NCBI GenBank assembly: GCA_009760855.2
Contig: WPIO01000010.1
Span: forward strand, 8,413,501 to 8,477,500
DNA from: Cristatella mucedo
Lineage: Eukaryota; Bryozoa; Phylactolaemata; Cristatellidae
DNA length: 64,000 nucleotides
Reading direction: 5' to 3'
Shown here: in pieces, positions 1-37,000 of the stretch
Layout of the letters: each line of letters starts with the position of its first letter
How positions within the stretch are numbered: position 1 is the first letter of the stretch
Program-made: the position numbers and the translations under genes
The notes under the pieces: model-generated
Databases searched by the model: none
Seen by the model: the letters and a program-made list of their open reading frames with translations, nothing else
What the model was told of the DNA's origin: nothing

Positions 1-103
1 AGCCGTTAGCGCTTGCGTGTACGAGCTTGATTCGGACGGCTCGTGCCCGAGAGTGCTTGGCGTGACCTCCACACGTGACCGGCTCGGGGCGTGCCAATGG
101 CAG

Positions 104-24652
<24,549 letters not shown>

Positions 24653-24849
24653 GTAGCCCGATGCTGCTGGCCTGCTGGTCATGACACTCAAGCAATCCAC
24701 CGTGCGTCTGACCCCACGTTATCAAGTTCAGTTGGCCCGCTGCATTTGGTGAGCAGCTTTACCCGACAGCTATGCCAGTTCTCAGTCAGTTATCGGTTGG
24801 CGATTGTCAGCCATGCTCTAACCTTGTCATCGTAAGGTAGTTTGCACTA

Positions 24850-25440
24850 AAAAGTCCCAGCTGAGCTCCTCGCCGACGGGTGCAGTCTGCTCGACACCTC
24901 GGCCACATAGGATAGGACCACATCTACTGCATGTGCAAGGGGAGCATCGACATCGAGCATTTGGACACGTGTGCGCCGTCATCAACCAAGAGGACCGACA
25001 CTCGACGGCTACTGTAGGATAATCGCCGTCATCTGTTCTGGCTCCCATAGGGCGAGATTTGTGGTGCAGTGCCAGCAATTGTACGCCGTTGATCACTTCC
25101 GTGCGCGACTCGGGCGTGTGATAGTCGCGTGTGTGGAGCAACTTCGTGGCTCGGCTCTGCAGTAGTGGAAGTGGCCATCACTCCAGTCAGAGACGGGACG
25201 ACCATTTTTTGCCGCAACGTGCCAGGGTGCAGCAGGGTGGAGTGCAGTGCTCTACCTGCAGGCACCCACCTCATCAAGTGCCGGCTCGTCGATGCCGAGC
25301 GGAGCCCAGTGCAGCCACTGCCCTTCTTCAGCCCTGAGCTAGTCGGGAGCTTAGCTTGAGCCAAGTGCTCAACTGTATATAGTGCGCTGAGTAGACCTAT
25401 CGAATAAATCTGTGTGCATTCGAGAGGCAGGCCTTGCTTT
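24850..25440 (+). mobile_element. Possible LTR-type retroelement fragment
   Basis: This is a GC-rich stretch that contrasts with its neighbours. It ends with a TGTATATAGTGCGC TATA-like box and an AATAAA at 25403, an arrangement seen in LTRs. No reverse transcriptase, protease motif or second LTR was seen, so a plain 3' UTR of WASHC5 is an equal alternative. Confidence 0.25.
25403..25408 (+). promoter_or_regulatory. Candidate poly(A) signal for WASHC5
   Basis: This is an AATAAA about 750 bases after the WASHC5 stop, followed by a T/G-rich stretch. It could instead belong to the LTR-like sequence around it. Confidence 0.35.
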
Positions 25441-25835
25441 CGGCCTCTGGGGGGCTGGGCTGGGCTGGCCTGTGCGGCATGCGCCCAATCGTCTGCACTC
25501 GGCTTGCTGGCTCTCCTAGCCAGCAAGCCACCGGTATGTCGTAGACGCTATTTATGCGGTGTGTTAGGCGTACTTGCCATACCATATTGTGCTAGCTACG
25601 TGTTCGAAGTGGGTGTCGCAAAGGATACCCCGAGCATTGCATTGGTTTCGATGGAGCAGCATGCACATCTGGCAACTTTACAACACACCTCACTCATGGC
25701 CAACTCCCTAATCAGAGTTGAGCACAACCGTTCACATCCGGCACTGGTCCACATTCTGCTTAACTCATCTTTGGTGGGATATGTCAAAATATAATGCAAG
25801 CATACACACACTAGATAGTGCAACCCCTGTTTGAT

Positions 25836-25995
25836 GCCTCTGGGTCTTTGCCCAGGGGTAACATGCTGGCTCTTCACTATCCCGTGGTTTCGAGTACTTC
25901 AATAGGCGATCCATTACTAACCACTGCAAGCATTGGTGATAGCTGTAAAACCTCTTCTGCCCCTATATAAATGAGGCTATTAGCTAAGCCTTTTT
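25836..25995 (+). mobile_element. tRNA-derived SINE, family A
   Basis: It has the same block order as the copy at 728: stem TCTGGG / CCCAGGG, TGGTTTCGAG in place of the B box, GGCGATCC, GCAAGCATTGGTGATAGCTG, CTCTTCTGCCCCTATATAAA, GAGGCTATTAGCTAAGCC and a T run. Confidence 0.72.
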
Positions 25996-27061
25996 TATTA
26001 TGAACAAACATTAGTTGTTCCTTAAAGCACTATAAAGCCAGGCTCGCTCGTAAGTAGGGGACCGGTTTCGCCCCTCCCTCGAAAGCGACCCGAAATCGGT
26101 TAAGCTTCAGTTGCATTCAAGTGAAGTGGCTTTCTGTGAGCTTCAATCCATTGCTCACGTATAGACACCTGGACTAAAGTTCTTTGCCACAAACACAGAA
26201 GCATTTAATCGTTGCCAGACGCATGACCAAGACTGATACACGAGTCATAAGTGAAATAAACCCAAGGTAAGCCTACTTCACGAGCCATGCCGATTCTGGC
26301 GCAGCATAATTCACGTTTGGCGAACGGAAAAAAGTTGACAAAAGTGTTGCCCGCTGGCGATGGACCCAGTGGCACCACGGCACCAATAGCACAATGCTCA
26401 TGTAATTTGTGCACCTAGTTTCTGGTTGCCAGGTTACTGTACTTTTAACTGTATGGGGACTGTAGCGAATGTGTTGCCTGGCTACATCCTCGCCATACGT
26501 CGATTCCAGCTGAGAGGCCCCTCCTAGACTCACTCATAGGATTTGCTCCGGCATCTAGTCTTAGAAAATTACGTTAGTGTGCTTCGGGCGTCTTAGTAGA
26601 GTCATGAAGCCATCCAGTCAGGATATTAAAACTCCAGCCTGTTTGACGAAAGAGCAAGAAGCAAGTGGAAATCGGAAGGGCATACAGGAAGTACATGCCT
26701 TTATAACCATAGCTCCATTCATAAAGAGTACTGTGCAGCACTAATGACGTCACACGATAAATTAATTATTTCAGTCATGCTCACTAGGTCCAAGTTTTAG
26801 AGAGGAAGGTAGTTTTTCCAAGCTTTCAGTAGTCTAGTCGGTTGCTTGTACTAGCCGGAAGCATGGTGAAATTTACACTTGGCGCTCGGCAAAAAAATGG
26901 ACAAACCTCGTGCACACCAGAGACAGACTGCAGACATCACACCACTTTAATGATGAAGTATGACCCACTGGCTTTTTAGAGCAATTCTGTGGAGCATCGA
27001 GGAGGTCTGTCTCGGACGTCGAACCCAGCATGTAGAGTCCAGAGTTTATCGAGGAGTCCAC

Positions 27062-27142
27062 AAGAGGTACTCGAAGCCATAATTAAGTCAAGTACTCGAA
27101 TCCGTATCAAGTACTCAAACCATTATCAAGTACTCGAACCTG
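27062..27142. repeat. Short tandem cluster, CAAGTACTCGAA unit
   Basis: Four degenerate units of AAGTACTCGAA.CC follow one another at 16-24-base spacing, 270-350 bases beyond the DYNC2I2 stop. Confidence 0.6.
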
Positions 27143-27416
27143 CGACTGACTAATCAATGTCTTATGTCTAGACCGCCGGTCAGAGCAGCCGAGGCTGGTG
27201 GGCAATTCTGATATTTTAACTATATTTACACTATTTTCAATCATATATTCACTTAGCTCCACAGGCCGATAATCGAGGCTCCCACGCGGCTTCAGGGCTT
27301 CAGCTCCTCGCAGTGGCACACGGTCGGGCGCTTCGAGGGCCGACATCGAGTCCGAGTGCGAGGCCTCGTTCCAAACGACTCGCTCAGCAGCAGCCAGCCC
27401 ACCACGAGAGTGGCCC

Positions 27417-28351
27417 TCAGTCCTGCGAGGCCGCCATGTCGAGGGCTCCGAGCAGCTCTCGCTCTGAGGGCGCTTCACTGGTCAGGTCGTCGCTTAGGTG
27501 CCATATCTTCAGGTTTCCCAGCGCGTCGCCCGTAGCCAGAAGGCGCCGTCTGCAACGAATTTTACCAGTGATGGCGGCGGTCGTCGCTTGTGCCGTGCGC
27601 CACAGGCGAACACTGCGACGACCCTGACTCACGAGCCTGACTGACTCCTGACCCTGACTCACGACTACAGGCTGCCGTAGCCCCGCCGCCGCAGCCACAT
27701 GCTCGCTGCTGCAAACGCTGCGCACGCACTGTTGCCTGTTGAACTCAAGGGCGTAGACGGCTTTCCTGTCGGTGACTGCGTTCAGCGAAAGGACGGGTGT
27801 CGTCTGGCTGACCTTGAGGTCGTAGAAGAGCAGGCGCCCATGCTCGGTCGTCGCGGCGAGCACCAGGGGTCGCCAAGGTGACCAGCGTGCCGAGAAGACG
27901 ATGCCACTACCCGGCTCCAGGACGATGAGTGGCTGGCTCTGCAAGCAGCGGCGCTCGGGGGTGCAGGCTGCCCTGCTGTCGCCAGCACGTGCGAGGGCTG
28001 CCTCACTTGACTGGAGCCTCTCTCTCTTCTCTCCCTCCTCTCTCTCCTCTTTCTCTCTCCTCTTTCTCTCTCCTCTTTCTCTCTCCACTTTCTCTCTCCT
28101 CTCTCTCTCCCCCTCTCTCTCTCTCCTCTCTCCCCCTTTCTCTCCTCTCTCCCCCTTTCTCTCCTCTCTCTCTATCTCTCTGCTCTCTCCCCCTCCTCTC
28201 TCTGCTCTCTCTCTCCTCTCTCCCCTTTCTCTCTTCTCTCTCTCTCTTTCTCTCTCTCTGCTCTCTCTCCCTCCTCCCTCTCCTCTTTCTCTCTCTCCTC
28301 TCTCCCCTCTCTCTCTCTCTCTCTCTCTCTCTTTCCTCTCTCCACTCTCTC

Positions 28352-28412
<61 letters not shown>

Positions 28413-31062
28413 CGTTACCTGCAATGCTGTGTGCAGCCGTAGTGACATGTCGGAGCTAGTCGTGAGGAACAAGTTTCGGTGAAATGGCGAACAGTGCACC
28501 GAGTAAGCGGGCCCGCTGTGAGGCAGGAAACTGAACGATACTGGTGACCTGAGTCGCACGCCACCGAAATCTGTAAAATGGACGACTTAATTTCATTGCA
28601 GATCGGTCAGATTAAAGGGCATGCGCTGGATGGCTCACTGCTGCACCTGCCCAATGCAGTATGAGCATACACTGTACGTAGTACTCAGTGCGTATCGTGC
28701 CTATGCTCGCAGCATATGCCTGTGCATGAGTGCGCCCACACCTAGGTGTACATTATTTAGATACTAAACAGGCAGCATTTTTTGCTGAAACCAGCAGCAG
28801 TCCTAATGCAGTCACCGATGTTGGTGACACTCGTTTTTAATCGCTATGTATACAGTCGCCCAAGATGGCAGCCGTGTGGATTCGAGCACTGCCACTCATA
28901 CCTAGGTGGTGGCCCGCCGTCTCTGCGGCTCTCCATGTGTCTCAATTCCAAAAAAGAAATTACCGAAACCTTAAGGAAAATGTGCACCTGCTATCTGCAG
29001 GCTTGTTGCCAGTGATTAGACAGCTAGGTATATAATGTGACCAGACCAAGTGGTAATGGCCTTTCTCTGAGAGGGTGCTGAACCGATAAACTCACGTTGG
29101 CAAGCCTTTCATTAGAGGCTCAACTAACACCAGTGGCTGGTGCAGACAAGTCTTCCACTCGGAGCAAGCGTAGTTCGCGAGAGGCCACTGAGGGCTGAGA
29201 CTAAGCACATTGCATCCGGCCAGAACCAGACAGCATCCATCTGCAAAATAGTATGGCTGTCCGTACACCGCTGTGGGGTAAAACGTTGGCACACGACTAG
29301 CCAATCAGTCACCAGGGGATAGGGCGAAGGTGATACGAATGTCAGCCTGTGCGTCTGTCAGAAATCTGAGTAGCAAAGTTAACACTCGGTGGTGGTTTCG
29401 TGTCATGGTCAAAATTGCAATGATCAACAGCCACCGGTATCTAGACACTCAAAAAAGAGACTTAGAATGCGTTATCAATTTGCATTTGAATAGCAATCAA
29501 TAATCCACTTGTACGGTGCCCTGATAGGACCAAGTCACTTCTCCAGGCTCTTCAAGCAGGCTGGACAGGAAGCATGAGGTGATCAGGGACAAGAACGCGG
29601 ACAAGTGCATCATTCCTAAGCACGTGAGAAATATTTGACAAGGACGAAGGAAATGCCATGAGAAGCAGCTTCGGTTTTAGCTTGGCTATACACGTCAAGT
29701 TTCACGAGATGTCATGACGCCAGTCGGTTGCAAGTCCCAGGCTTTAGGTGCGCAGGAGCTGAAGCCACGGCCTCCGGAGGACTTGTGGTTGATTGGAGGC
29801 ACAGCTAGACAGCCCGAACCAGAGGCTAGGAAGGTTCGAGGGGCAGCCCAAAAAGCAGACATTTTAGAAAGGTAAGTGGCAAAGCGAGTGGCAGGACCAC
29901 GACGTCTGTATGCTGCATTACTAGGAGCCAGAGCAGGTCGTAGATGAATGGTCTAACGGAGCAGTTGAAACGCTCACGACAGACAAGAGTAGCTGCCGAA
30001 TATCGTGCTACCTGCAAGCTTCATATTTCACAGGCAGGAGCTCCTGCAAGTGGAGTTATGGAAATCCAGGACGAGGTCTCACTTATGCGTGGTCAAACTC
30101 GGATGGGGTATCATTGTCTGAGCAAGCCCACATTTTCTTTTGCAATAGTCCATTATTATAGAGCCAAAAGTGAGCAGACAAAATCTGAGCATACGGCATC
30201 ACCCAGTGAAAGGTCATCTTAGAAACCAACTTGACTGCTAACGCAGCTGTCAAGTGAGATACTTAAGCAACAACGTTGATATGGCAAAAACGACTGTTAG
30301 TTGGCTAGCAAAAGAGGTGCTAAATCTTTGCCGAAATGTGGGAAGGGTTAACAGCCTATGAAGAGGATATGACCAGCCATCAGTTTTAAATGACCTACTG
30401 GCATGCTAGCTGAGAAATTGTTGGTGACAAGAGTCACTTACTTAGCAGGTCCTGGACTGAGGAACTCTCTTTCGTAACTTTGTGCAGTGACGATATCTTC
30501 TCTCCAGCTGCCAACACCTTTCCTATCGGGCACTTTATATCTGCTGTTCTACACTGCTACTTTTCTACTTCCACACTAACCTCCTCAAATGTCCTCCTAA
30601 AACAGAGATGCCTCTAACATCTTCGTTGTAGCTTTGAATTAATCTGCTGGCTTCTGCACTAAAAGTGGCATAGGCTTTGAGTGTGCCACAAATCACCAGA
30701 GCACAGCACCCACGTTTACTTCACGGCCTTTTGGATTCACAAACGTCGACGCATGTGAGCACACGTTCGTGAGCTCACAAACGTCGACGCATGTGAGCAC
30801 ACGTTCGTGAGCATACACTCACACCCACACGAGTGCATGCACACCCACACACGTGTATAAACATATATACACGCATAATATATATATATATATATAATTT
30901 ATTGAATTTTTTTAACTAGTACATATACACCAGCCGGCGGTGTCCTGCCCTGCCGGGGTCGCATATAATAATAATAATAATGATAATGCACTTGATAAAG
31001 CGCTCTCAGAGAACTCAATCTCTTTCTAGGCGCTTTACATTTGCTGCAAAGGGATATATATA

Positions 31063-31096
<34 letters not shown>

Positions 31097-34000
31097 TGGA
31101 TACACATAGTGACTATATAGAGAGCACCACTTACACTCATTCCACTCTCCGTCCGACTATTTGGCTCAGAGAATGCCATTATGGGATCGCAAGGTTCAAA
31201 TCGAGGAATGCCTCCAACCTATAGGAGTCATACAGACAATAGTGCTGACATATTTTCTAAACAATGAATACGGTAGTACAAATCGTGAAAGCAATGACAG
31301 AGCACTGAACTTCATACACCAATAGCCGGCTTATCTAGACAGGCAAGCAGAGTTAGAAAAATGTGCACGCCATCAATTATGATTGCGGCACCACCTACTA
31401 ACCAACGGAGACATCGTCGTTTCGGGCATCCATTGAACACTTGAATAGCCCTCCACTTTCCGAGCCAAGGTAGAAAATGTTATTATCCTCAGGACTAAAT
31501 GCAATTGAAGAGATGCCCATCTCTTGATCTTTGTGTGCACTCTTAACTTTCGTGCTCTTGGGCATACTCTTGGCCGTGAGGACGAACCTGAGAAAAAGCT
31601 AAGAGACTAGAAATGCAGCAATGTTGAAGTGCAATGAGGTACAATCTGTAGCAGGTGCAGTGGATTGATATTACAAGATGTACATGTAAGGAAGAGATGC
31701 AAGAAGGTGTGAAAAAGCAGTGAAAGGATTCTCCGACTAGCCACAGAGAGGCACGTCATTTCTGCTAACTAAACTAGCAGCAGGTACTGCTATCTGGCAA
31801 GCCCCAAGCTATGTTTTGCTAAATGACACGCTCCAATTACGTACCCATCGGACAATTCGAGGCGATGCTTCTCTTCATTAAGCGTCCACACCAGCATTTT
31901 TCCATCAAGTGACACGCTCATCAGCTGTATAAAACGAACAGAAAGGAGAAACATGCTCAGGGAAACCGAAATGCACCGAAGCCACTAACCTATCCAGCTG
32001 TCATACCATACATTTCTGGGCGGCGGAGAGGAGGAGGAAATACTCTTTAAATGCAGACTTCCAGTCTGTTATAAAGTGCCGCATGCAGAATTTAGAGGCA
32101 ACACTATAACGTAAGGAAGTAGAGATCGGCTGCTTCGACCGCCTCATTTACACGGCTACAGCAGAGCCACAGCAGAAGCTACCATCCTGCTTGCAGCAGA
32201 CAATACAGGTTTGCTTGCTGACGGACTCGGAAGCACTACCCGGGTAATAAATCGCGAGCACTTGCAGCTGAGCCGAGATGCTGCAGCCATATCGTGCTCA
32301 ACTGGAAGCGCAAAGGCATTACTGAACTGAGTTCAAGTCGAAGCCCCCCCCCCCGACAAATCCTGAATCTTCATGTGCAGCTTCAAGAACTCTTGCTTCA
32401 GCTGACTTTGTTCCGTCTGATATGTGCTAGTGCACCGTGCTTTGTTTACTTTGCATCACACTCGTCTCGACAAGGCAGTGGCTGAGCGGCATTCACATTC
32501 AACACTTGATTTGCCTGCACGACAGGCGGATCTACCATTCTATTACTCCTTCGTATGACTGGGTGGCAATGGAATGCTAAACTTTCACCTATTGCTGCTT
32601 CTGGCTGGACGTCTTCGGAAGCTTTGAAATTGAGGCAAAACTGAGCTCAACGATTCAGGTCGAAGACAGGGACGAAAGCTCACAGCTTAATTATCTGCAA
32701 TGACAAAGAAGTTGGATGCCATGCTGTTGCAGCAACGATGAAACTGTTGTAACGGAATCGTCCTGGAGTGAGTCACCTGAATCGATGGTAGCCTTAAAGA
32801 TGCCCTAGGATAGCCCAGATAGGCTGATCCACTGACAAGCAGCAGTTCTGAATTTGTCGTTCGATATCGGCCGATTCTCTTAACAGTTGACTATCGAGAA
32901 ACATATCCAACCATAGCCATCTCGGCCTTTCGTCGAGACAAAATGGTTCAACCAACCCCTAGCCATCGAGTGAGCTTCGTAAAAGGGCTAAGGAGAGTAC
33001 AGCTACCCAAGCAGCCGGCTCCCTTAAAATGCTGGGCTAGGTTTGTGCATGACACTAAGACAGACTTGGAAGGTTTGCTACCTGACCAGTGGCGAATTTA
33101 AATCCACTTTCAAATATGATCAGGAGCCACCTATGAGAACTAGTACTCGGTGGCTAAAAGCTCGCTAGTCTACTTTTTCGCTGGCATCGATAGTTCCGTT
33201 TAAGCAATAAAGGGTCAATTTTCTATAACGTAGGGTCAGAAGTTACACTGGATTCTGTGAGATATGCCTTGCACAATTCATTATTCCCAATGCAATATCT
33301 GCTCAGGACATTTCATTTAATCTATTATTCACTTATACATATTTATTGTTGGTGTTTCTTCTTAGCTCTGGTAAGCATTTTAAATACTTGATGATAGCGC
33401 CTCATCAGGATTTGCGTAAATATGGCACCACATGATAAGAGTTGCAGATACATGAAGTTGAACAGATCAATTACAAACAATACTGAGACTAGCATTTTTA
33501 TCAGCTATCATATTATCAGCAGTAGTAAGTTATCCTTATGCTAGCCCCTAATTGGCCACGTTGTTCGGAAATATACAGGCAGCACGTGGACTGCAACAGA
33601 TTATGCAAGCATCTATGTGTCACTCACTCGCAGTCAAATGAGCACTCGATCACCGTATACCTTTTCATGCTTGGTCCTTGTTGATGTCGTGCCGGTGAGC
33701 CAAACAACTTTCGAAACGGGATCCCTATGAGTACACTCACCAAGGCCTGAGCTGGCAATAAGCGAATCAGTTTCCTTGCTCAGATTCCACACACACACCT
33801 CACCTATGGTAAAAAACAGTCATCCATAAGAATATTACCTTTGGCTGTCAGTGCAATAGCACAAGCAAAATACGATTAAATAGGTGTGTATACAGTACAA
33901 TTGCCATGCCGAAACCAATTCTGGTAGAAACAACTGTTGATATCATCAGCCGCAGCTTAGGAACCTAGAACACAGCAACTGATTTCCAGGTGCTGACAGT

Positions 34001-37000
34001 TTTAATTGTACTGGTTTCAAATATACTTAATTCGTTCTTTAGGATACGTATGGCAGCTAGACTGCAGGTTCAAGCTGCACATCTTATAGAAGACTTAGGT
34101 ATATTTTTATTTCACTCCATGTAATGTAATGTATCTCCGTCTGTAACTCCACCAATTCACAAAGACTATGCGGGTGTTACACAGGAGAGTTTTGTATAGC
34201 GCACTCACAGCCTAAGCGGCTTTTGGTACGCATTCGGTAGCCAACAGACTTCGTCTCACGCAACAAAGAGAAAGTGGCAAGCATAGCAGAGTCAGGAGAG
34301 CAGTTGAGGTAGTGAGTAGCGTGGAAGTAGCAGCTCAGGACCGCTGAAAAGAATGAGCCATAGTCGGCAGCAGGAGCGTAGTTGTCGTTGCGTAAGAATT
34401 GTGGAAGTGAGTTTCACAGTCTAGGACCTGCAGAGCTAAAGCTTCTGTCACCAATGGTCTTTAAGCAGAGGAATGGAACAGCTAACTTATTGTCCACACA
34501 GGACCTGAGGGTGCGAACAGGCTGAAAATGATGTAGCAAATGTTCACCTACAAACAGAAGTGCTATAGAACCCGGCGAGGGTGTAGGAGAGCTAATGATC
34601 ACTAAACCTCCTACTTGTATGCTTTCTGAAACTAAAGTTACAGCTTTCCATGCCCAAATCCCTAAAAATACTCCCAAGCTCTGTCAATGGCCTGGACAAC
34701 CTTTCTGGGTTGTTACCAAGCTTCCACGGTAAGGCTAACGAACTTATAGAACAGTTCAAGAGGCTTCAAAAAGCTTTTACCAAATGGAATTACAATTATA
34801 TTCTTAGCTGTGGCTAAAACCGCTGCTACGTGTTCAAGGTCGGTTTCCACATGGGCTACTTTGGCCAACATCCTGATCACCAGCATATGAAAAGTCCTTG
34901 AAAAAGAGATCTAGTTCTCTTATGGCACTATACAAATTTTGTAAAAATGTTATATTCGTTTTAAGGAGATAATCATATTTTTAGAGTTACACTTTATAAG
35001 ACAACACACAGTGAGGTATCATCTTGGTCTTATGAGAACAGTGCTATATCACTAGGACAGGTAGTAATTATAGCTACACCCATGAGGCTATGGGTCAGCT
35101 CTTGCCTTAGCCATGTAGTCCAATGTAAAGGTAGAGTGTAGTTGCTTGATGGGCTATTGAACAGTCATTATCAGTATTAAATTTAAGACACTTCTAAATT
35201 GATCTCCTTGGACAGCATACGAGAGTATAGCAGCCAATCTCTTATTTCTGAGGGGGGTACTCAAGCTGCAATCAAACTCAGGCAGTGGCAGCATAGTCGT
35301 CCACGATATGTAACTTCTGCGAATGCCATCTGCTTCCATGTATCTTGGGTATGTTTAGTCTGGCCTCTGCCATCCTATGTGGAAGGGTTGTGGTGTGATG
35401 CCGCTTTAGAATTCCACATAGAGTAAGCAGTAAAGTTCTGAAACTGCAAAGCAAAGAACACTTCAGAGAAAACAACCGGACTCACGGTATCGTACTGAAT
35501 AGTCAGGAGGTATGTACTTTGTAATTTCATGTCTCATCAGTGCTGGTCAACATCTGCACTCTCACACCGGATGTATACTACACAGCTCACAACTACCTCG
35601 GCGATTGCCTTTAGCCGGAGTTCCCCTGTAAGTTGAAGGCTAGTGAGTCTGACCGTGAAAGGCCACTCTAGAATCGTGGCTGGAGGTTCCGTACCATGGT
35701 GGGCTAATGGTCAACGTTGAGCGTGAGTAGCTAAATTTTGATTATAGTATTCGATTCCAAGAACTCAAAGCACGGCATTGCGGTGGGCACCGGAGGATGC
35801 ATTTCCTGACCACCACTAGAAAGACCCTGCCCCTGCCCTTAATTGTTTGCTAATTTTAGGCAGACGACATCCTTGCATTCAGGTGTCACACTGCCAAGCT
35901 GTCTTGTCTGTCACATTGTCTTGCACGGATTATAAAGGCACCCTACCGCTGCAGCCAGTTACAAGTTTGCATGCAATTTGCTTAATTAACTTATTAATGA
36001 GGGCTGTCAGCCCATCGCATCCTTCTTTGTATACTGCTGGAAACCCTGCAATGGAACCATGTCTGCTGCGAGTTACTGGTTTCCTTGCAACGGCCAGACT
36101 GAGCTTTAGGCGATAGCTGGCGTAAAAATTCAATGTACTGCAACCGTTAGCACCCGGACTGATGACACTGGATGACACCGACATGTTACAGCGGCTTCTG
36201 GCCCCACTTCATCCTATGAAAAAGGCAAGGATGAAGTGCAGAAGATTGTCGAAGGACGAGCTACCTCGGATATGGGCCAAAGCTTTGACTGCCCGTTCGT
36301 TCTCTCGAGAAGCCTTGTCAAAAGATAAGAAACCGATCCTGTACCGCGCTAAAAATGGGGCAAGAAGTAGCGGCGCTCGCAAGTCTCCCAAAAATGGCTC
36401 ACTCGAAAAGCATCAGGCCGTCCTCTTGGCCAGCTCAAGCTCCAATTGGAAGCTACCCCACAAGGATAATTGCTGCCCTGATTGCTGCCCAGGGCTAAGG
36501 TGCTGCCTTAACGACCGAGGTCGGGAGCTCGAGCACTTCGGCACACGCACAGCGCCTGGATAGAGACCAAGTTCTCTTAGGGTACAATGCAAATAAATTA
36601 TATTTAATACAGATGTCTTGTCAGCAGCTAGTCGCCGAGGTTAGCATTTGACCGTTGTGACACCGATTAATTTCTGTCCGAGGTACGATTGGTCAAGGAA
36701 GTATGCCCGTATTAAACTTAGGCTTGATGACACTAACAGCATCGATGATGAAGATAGAAACAAGGACGAAAGTAGTGTGAGCACGAGCATGCATGTATTG
36801 AAGAAGAAAAGTTTGAAAGTACGTAGCCCAAATTTGTATATTCGGTGTCTCATCACGAGTTTATATTAACCAATATTAGCCCCATAAAACCGGAAAGTCA
36901 AATTAACGTGGTGATTATAAGATTGATTATCATTGAAAAACACCAAAGGAATAAATCACAGTAAAACATTAACCTGACTTGTTAGGCCCGCCTCAGTTGA

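Larger units (their letters stand above)
24653..27416. other. Convergent intergenic spacer between WASHC5 and DYNC2I2
   Basis: The spacer probably holds both 3' UTRs. It contains an LTR-like GC-rich stretch (24850-25440), a family-A SINE (25836-25995), and a short CAAGTACTCGAA repeat cluster (27062-27142). No protein-coding gene is recognised. Confidence 0.6.

Noticed and set aside
25029-25526. A 165-codon minus-strand frame
   Set aside because: It lies in a GC-rich stretch where several frames on both strands are open by composition. No motif recognised.
27417-28559. A single-exon 380-residue protein
   Set aside because: Homology stops at clear splice sites, and the middle is repeat-encoded. 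It is three DYNC2I2 exons plus two introns.
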